A stretch of 9,754 nt of DNA from Blastocatellia bacterium (GTDB lineage: Bacteria; Acidobacteriota; Blastocatellia; Pyrinomonadales; Pyrinomonadaceae): NCBI GenBank assembly GCA_003175865.1, contig PSRF01000203.1:1-9754 (forward strand), given 5' to 3'. Each line of letters starts with the position of its first letter. Position 1 is the first letter of the stretch. The translations under genes and the position numbers were made by a program. Shown piece after piece: positions 6,018 through 9,754 of the stretch. Under the pieces are notes generated by a model. The model was not told the DNA's origin and ran no database searches. It saw only the letters and a list, made by a program, of their open reading frames with translations.

Positions 6018-7388
6018 CTATTTTCGCACCAGACGCTTAAACACCGGGTGGGCTTCGGTGTTGAAGACGACTTGATCGAAGTTGAGCGTTTTCGGTGAGG
6101 CGAACAGCAAGTAGAAGTATTTGAACGTCTCGGCAAAGACGAAGCTCTGCATCGAGTCCGACTTTTCTTTTGTGACAACACTCTTTAGTGCAGCATAACC
6201 TTCATCAGTGCGACAGTACTTCACAAAGTCGCGCCACAGTTGTTCACCCATGCGAAAGTACCTTGGGTCCTTCGTGTAGTGATACAGATAATAAGTTGAC
6301 TCGACAATCTCAGGTCGAAGTGGATAACCAGGTGAAGTAATCTTGTTCTCGCGGTAGTTGTATTCCTCAGGTTCAATATCAGCCTGCTGCCACATCTTGA
6401 AAGACGAATCCTGAAGAAGCTTTGCTTTCGCTAGATCACCCGATAATGCGAGCACCGCAGGGAAGAACGCGTCTAGTGCACCGTAGGTTGTTGCGCCGCG
6501 CTTGCCGGTGTTCATGTCAGCGTGACCGTACCAGAGTTCGTTTCGCTGACTGAGATCATCTTTCAAGTATTTGTTTATTGCGACGATGCTCTCGTCCCAC
6601 ATTCGTTTGCAATCTCGATCACCAAACAACACCCAACACTTCACCAGATATTCGTAGTAACTATCGATCGCACCGCTGATATGACTGTCTGAATTCGTCC
6701 ACTGACCAGTCTCGACATTTATCCATTCGCCCACCAGGCCTATTGACGAGCGACGCTTGAACGTCTCAACCAGCGCGCGCTTCGCTTTGTCGTAGAAGAC
6801 CGGATTGCCGGTGAGTTTGCTAAGAGTTGCGAACTCGATTAACAGCGTTCCCGTTTCTGCAGGATTACTAACCGGGTCACGAACTGCTCCAGTTTTTAGA
6901 TTGACGTAGCGATAGGGCATTCCGGTCGGTGAGTTGAAGACTGGAAGTAGTCGCTTCCCGAGATCATTCGCAAGTGTGAGCAGTCGTTTATCTTTAGTTA
7001 ATTGATAATTAGTGAGCAGTCCGCCAAGCAATCGAATCGTCACTTCGAAGTTTTGCACTGAGATGTCTTTGTCGAAAGACAGATTGATAGCGATGTAATC
7101 ACGAACAGACGCGGCTTCTTGGTCCATCCCCATCAGAATCATCGTGTCGAGCGCGTCGACAGGAGTCATCAACAAAGGTTCCGAGTACCAATCATGATAT
7201 GACTTTGAAAGAGGTTTGAGATCGTCGTGGCCCCATGCGTATTTCTTGTAGCCCTGCCACGCGTGTTGGAATTCGGCCTTTACTTCGGAGGCTAGTCGAT
7301 CCGTTCGGACGTGTGTTGATTGTTTAGGCCGTTGTTGGGCAACAGCGATTGTTGGCAATAGCAAAAGAAATGAAAGTAGAGTCTTCAT
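6018..7388 (-). CDS. Exported glycoside hydrolase family 47-like alpha-mannosidase
   Basis: A 456-residue protein with a signal peptide (MKTLLSFLLLLPTIAVA, likely cut after Ala17), so it acts outside the cytoplasm. The body matches the (alpha/alpha)7 barrel of class I alpha-1,2-mannosidases. It shows FQHAWQGYKKYAWGHDDLKP (40-59), VDALDTMILMG (77-87), FEVTIRLLGGLL (114-125, Glu115), IDSYYEYLVK (241-250, Asp242), LRPEIVES (357-364, Glu360 and Glu363), SMQSFVFAETFKYFYLLFA (412-430) and FNTEAHP (442-448). Thr444 sits in the position of the threonine that binds the catalytic calcium in this family. The acidic residues expected at the active site are all present. The family is best known from eukaryotic N-glycan trimming; bacterial members are fewer and their natural substrate is usually unknown. 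The ATG at 7388 is supported by the signal peptide, but no good ribosome binding site is seen; a 30-bp stem-loop ends 20 nt upstream. Confidence 0.88.
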   Translation of the reverse strand: MKTLLSFLLLLPTIAVAQQRPKQSTHVRTDRLASEVKAEFQHAWQGYKKYAWGHDDLKPLSKSYHDWYSEPLLMTPVDALDTMILMGMDQEAASVRDYIAINLSFDKDISVQNFEVTIRLLGGLLTNYQLTKDKRLLTLANDLGKRLLPVFNSPTGMPYRYVNLKTGAVRDPVSNPAETGTLLIEFATLSKLTGNPVFYDKAKRALVETFKRRSSIGLVGEWINVETGQWTNSDSHISGAIDSYYEYLVKCWVLFGDRDCKRMWDESIVAINKYLKDDLSQRNELWYGHADMNTGKRGATTYGALDAFFPAVLALSGDLAKAKLLQDSSFKMWQQADIEPEEYNYRENKITSPGYPLRPEIVESTYYLYHYTKDPRYFRMGEQLWRDFVKYCRTDEGYAALKSVVTKEKSDSMQSFVFAETFKYFYLLFASPKTLNFDQVVFNTEAHPVFKRLVRK

Positions 7389-7408
7389 CGAAGTTGAGCG
7401 GAGCCTTT

Positions 7409-7499
7409 ATGCTGGGAGCGCAGGCGTCCTCGCCTGCTAGTTACATCTAGAGTCGACTTTGACGAAACCAGCAGGCGAGGACGCCTGCGCTCCCAGCAT
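7409..7499. repeat. Inverted repeat IR3, perfect 30-bp arms, BIME/REP-like
   Basis: Arms at 7409-7438 and 7470-7499 are perfect inverted copies around a 31-nt loop. Each arm also folds on itself through GCAGGCG-tcct-CGCCTGC (7420-7437) and its mirror copy. The element fills most of the 139-bp gap between two genes on the minus strand, starting 28 nt after the stop of the ferritin-like gene. It could act as a terminator or RNA-stabilising stem in a transcript reading through towards the mannosidase gene. No U-tract follows on either strand. Confidence 0.9.
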
Positions 7500-7527
7500 T
7501 ACGACACAATACTCCCGAGAGTAGATA

Positions 7528-8091
7528 TTAAAGTGACCAGGCAAGTTCTTCAGACGTTGGTTGAAACTGCTGACGAATCGTTTCTTTTGCCGGTGGTGGG
7601 GGCCAGATCTTCAACCACGTTGCCCACCGATGACTCAACACTCTTTCTCGGAAATAATGTTCGTGTTCCCACTCCACTTCCGCCATCGTCAACAAACAAT
7701 CGATGAACTCATCACGACCGCAGGCGAGTGCGTAACGTGCAGCGGTTTCGTATTCGACGATGTTTCGACTCTCGAGTCTACCCGCGCCATACATCGGTGC
7801 TAGCCAGCCGCTCAGATGACAGAGCAAACCAAGGGTGCGACCGATGATCGTTGCTCTCATTTCGCGAACTTTGTCTGGTCCAGATCCTAGTTTAGTGAGC
7901 ATCTCTCCGACCAGTCGTCGATGATGCCACTCTTCGTCTTCGATTGTGTGTATGCGTTTCTTCTCTTCCGGATCGCTTACTGAATGCCAATGACCACGAT
8001 AGGCGTAACCTGCGGCGCGCTCGCCTGAATACGCGAGCTGAAGAATCTCGATCAACTTGGTTTCATTGTCGCGTAGGTCGGTCGATTCCAT
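7528..8091 (-). CDS. Ferritin-like diiron protein, Coq7-like layout
   Basis: A 187-residue, mostly helical protein with the spacing of a four-helix diiron carboxylate bundle. Candidate metal ligands are Glu24 in SGERAAGYAYRGH (22-34), an ExxH in IEDEEWHHR (50-58), Glu113 or Glu115 in NIVEYETAA (110-118) and an ExxH in AEVEWEHEHYF (137-147). The order GE..A..Y.G, E..H, a hydrophobic segment (82-104), E and E..H parallels Coq7-type demethoxyubiquinone hydroxylases, where the hydrophobic part sits on the membrane. The likeness is structural and judged by eye, so an oxygenase, rubrerythrin-like or purely structural role remains possible. The ATG at 8091 lies inside the end of the GNAT gene (29-nt overlap) with no strong ribosome binding site, which suggests translational coupling. 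The tail WPPPPAKE (163-170) is proline-rich. Confidence 0.75.
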   Translation of the reverse strand: MESTDLRDNETKLIEILQLAYSGERAAGYAYRGHWHSVSDPEEKKRIHTIEDEEWHHRRLVGEMLTKLGSGPDKVREMRATIIGRTLGLLCHLSGWLAPMYGAGRLESRNIVEYETAARYALACGRDEFIDCLLTMAEVEWEHEHYFRERVLSHRWATWLKIWPPPPAKETIRQQFQPTSEELAWSL

Positions 8092-8581
8092 AGATCAAGA
8101 CTTCGGTTCCGAACAACTGCGTTTTTCCCTCAAGAGTTTCACCTAGACGCTCCGCGACCCTGATTGAGTTTTTGTTCTCCGGGTTAATCAAACTAATGAC
8201 GTGAGGTTGATCTAACTCGTCGAAAGCGTAGGCGAGTGCTCGACGTGCTCCCTCGGTGGCGTAACCCTTGCCCCATGCTTCTGATGCAAGTGTCCAGCCG
8301 ATTTCGAAGCCGGGCCAGCCTTCAGGGTTGAGAAAACCAAGACGGCCCACGAAGAGTCCTGAAGATTTTTCTTCGATGGCCCAATGACCGAAGCCGCGAA
8401 GTTGCCAGTGACCGATGTGAAACGCCATTGACCGCCAAGCTTCAAACCGGTCCATGGGTTTACCACCGAGATAGCGCATGACGTTTTCATCTGCGCACAT
8501 CTTTGCGAATGGCTCGAAATCAGTTTCCTCGTGCCACATGCGAAGAAGGAGGCGATCAGTTTCGAGAATGGTTCCTGTCAA
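8063..8581 (-). CDS. GNAT family N-acetyltransferase, RimJ/RimL type
   Basis: A 172-residue acetyl-CoA-dependent acetyltransferase of the type that modifies N-terminal or side-chain amines. It opens with the typical ILETDRLLLRMW strand (5-16). A central FVGRLGFLN segment, the paired strand GFEIGWTLASEAWGKGYATE (acetyl-CoA pyrophosphate loop WGKGYATEGA) and a late NKNSIRVAERLG helix (motif B, where Asn-Ser-x-x-V-x-x-x-x-G is usual) are all present. The start is a TTG at 8581; AGGAAGGA (8598-8591) lies 9 nt upstream and the N-terminus begins where family members begin. It starts 54 nt after the cysS stop codon and overlaps the ferritin-like gene by 29 nt, so the three genes are probably co-transcribed. 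The acceptor substrate cannot be read from the sequence. Confidence 0.9.
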   Translation of the reverse strand: MTGTILETDRLLLRMWHEETDFEPFAKMCADENVMRYLGGKPMDRFEAWRSMAFHIGHWQLRGFGHWAIEEKSSGLFVGRLGFLNPEGWPGFEIGWTLASEAWGKGYATEGARRALAYAFDELDQPHVISLINPENKNSIRVAERLGETLEGKTQLFGTEVLIYGIDRPTRQ

Positions 8582-8590
8582 TGCGAAGCG

Positions 8591-8598
8591 TCCTTCCT
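8591..8598 (-). promoter_or_regulatory. Shine-Dalgarno site supporting the GNAT TTG start
   Basis: The minus strand reads AGGAAGGA, then 9 nt, then TTG at 8581-8579. No ATG occurs in frame until residue 15, inside the conserved first strand, so this site supports the TTG start. Confidence 0.65.
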
Positions 8599-8635
8599 AC
8601 GCTAGGTCGAATGGGACAAATAGTTCGAAGATGTC

Positions 8636-9754
8636 CTATTTCCTCTTCCATCTCACGCCGTCTTTGGTGTCTTCCAAAATGATCCCACGATTTGCCAGCT
8701 CGATTCTAATTTCGTCAGCTCTACCGAAATCCCGCCGGCGCCTTGCTTCCTGACGTTCGTCAATCAGCCTTTGAACTTCGCTGTCGAGCATCTCGCGTTG
8801 TTCCTGACCGAAGATGTTGAGCACGGTGTCGAACCGTTCGATCAACTGCAACAACTCTCGTTTGTTCTCTTCCTTTACTTTTTTACGTGCGAGAGCAGTG
8901 TTCACTTCACGCGACAAGTTATGAATTACCGCAAGCGCAACTGACGTGTTGAGGTCGTCGTCCATTCCTTCTTCGAATTCGCGAAGCGCACGCTGTGCTG
9001 TTTCGTGCAGAGCTTCGTTCGAACCTGGCTCAGTTTTGGCTTCACTCAATCGCGCACGAAAATCTCGCAAACTGCTGACAGTCTTCTCGGCGCCCGCAAG
9101 AGCGTCGAAAGTGAAGTTGAGCTGCTTATTGTAGGGGACACTCAAAAGAAAATAACGAATAGCGGCTGGCGAAAAACCTTTCGCAGTTATGTCGCGAAAC
9201 GTGAAGTAGTTTCCTTTCGACTTCGACATCGTTTCGCCTTCGACCTTCAGATGTTCGAAGTGGATCCAGTAACGAACGAACTGTTTGCGTGTCGCGCCTT
9301 CACTCTGCGCAATCTCATTCTCATGATGTGGGAAAACCAAATCGACGCCGCCGGCGTGAATATCAAAAGTCTCACCTAAATACTTCATCGACATCGCTGA
9401 ACATTCAATATGCCAACCCGGCCGACCTTTGCCGATTTCCGTGTCCCACGCCGGCTCCGCTTCACTCGCAGGTTCTTTCCACAACGCGAAGTCACGTGCA
9501 TCTTCCTTCTCGTACTTATCTGTGTCTACACGTTCGCTGCCTCCGGCAATATTTCCGGCGAAGTTGATCTTCGAAAGTTTTCCATACTCTGGAAACGAAG
9601 CGATGCGGTAATAGATCGAACCATCGGAGCGATACGCGTGATTCGTCGCGAGTAACTTCTCGATGAGTGCAACCATTTCGGGAATATGTCGTGTCGCTCG
9701 AGGCACTATGTCTGGTCGCTCGCAGCCGAGTGCGTCGAAGTCTTCCCAAAGTGC
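8636..9754 (-). CDS. cysS: Cysteinyl-tRNA synthetase, 5' end beyond the window
   Basis: Cytoplasmic class I synthetase that charges tRNA-Cys. 372 C-terminal residues are visible; the frame is open to the window edge, so roughly the first 100 residues, including the HIGH motif, are missing. Numbering from the first visible codon, PRATRHIPEM is at 18-27, followed by AYRSDGSIYYR and the tRNA-synthetase segment WHIECSAMSM. The zinc site appears intact, with Cys118 in IECSAM and His143 and Glu147 in FPHHENE. The KMSKS loop is present as TMSKSKGN (175-182). The C-terminal anticodon-binding part ends with RRRDFGRADEIR and a DTKDGVRWKRK tail, the normal family ending. It leads the minus-strand group cysS, GNAT, ferritin-like protein. 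An internal GTG at 9706 is not the start, because conserved residues continue upstream. Confidence 0.97.
   Translation of the reverse strand, partial: ALWEDFDALGCERPDIVPRATRHIPEMVALIEKLLATNHAYRSDGSIYYRIASFPEYGKLSKINFAGNIAGGSERVDTDKYEKEDARDFALWKEPASEAEPAWDTEIGKGRPGWHIECSAMSMKYLGETFDIHAGGVDLVFPHHENEIAQSEGATRKQFVRYWIHFEHLKVEGETMSKSKGNYFTFRDITAKGFSPAAIRYFLLSVPYNKQLNFTFDALAGAEKTVSSLRDFRARLSEAKTEPGSNEALHETAQRALREFEEGMDDDLNTSVALAVIHNLSREVNTALARKKVKEENKRELLQLIERFDTVLNIFGQEQREMLDSEVQRLIDERQEARRRRDFGRADEIRIELANRGIILEDTKDGVRWKRK

Noticed and set aside
3670..7388. Peptidase and mannosidase as a joint glycoprotein-degrading operon
   Set aside because: They are convergent and separated by an inverted repeat, so they cannot share a transcript. 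Both being exported is suggestive only.
9516..9749. 77-codon minus-strand frame inside cysS
   Set aside because: It is out of frame with cysS, whose conserved residues continue in their own frame to the window edge.

Overview
The window looks like an ordinary chromosomal stretch from a free-living, Gram-negative-type bacterium with mid-range GC. My best guess is Acidobacteriota, possibly Blastocatellia/Pyrinomonadaceae. That guess rests on the gene mix (exported S9A peptidase, GH47 mannosidase, class III aminotransferase) and on the style of the intergenic repeats. It is inference, not a database result. I see no phage, insertion sequence, CRISPR array or RNA gene.

Layout. Positions 1-266 (+) are the C-terminal end of an amidohydrolase. 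ackA (acetate kinase, 415-1659, +) follows after a repeat-filled gap and has a TTG start. A class III PLP-dependent aminotransferase (1781-3142, -) converges on ackA. A 527-bp divergent intergenic region (3143-3669) carries a small palindrome, a heptamer array, a large inverted repeat and a candidate promoter. It is followed by an exported prolyl oligopeptidase (3670-5901, +). The remaining genes lie on the minus strand. Read in transcription order they are cysS (5' end outside the window, 8636-9754), a GNAT acetyltransferase (8063-8581), a ferritin-like/Coq7-like diiron protein (7528-8091, overlapping the GNAT gene by 29 nt) and an exported GH47-type alpha-mannosidase (6018-7388). The mannosidase converges on the peptidase gene.

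How the genes relate. The peptidase and mannosidase both carry signal peptides and could both act on glycoproteins or peptides outside the cytoplasm, but they are convergent and so not one operon. cysS, GNAT and the ferritin-like gene form a plausible operon, with GNAT and the ferritin-like gene probably translationally coupled. A 30-bp stem-loop separates this group from the mannosidase gene.

The most unusual content is between the genes. (1) Five short arrays of degenerate 7-bp units occur in three different gaps, and all fit roughly RTNYAAA on one strand or the other. (2) Three long inverted repeats with 28-30-bp arms and 31-42-nt loops lie in three gaps. They have the arrangement of paired REP/BIME elements. 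I did not find a convincing new multigene system; the repeats are the part that deserves a second look.
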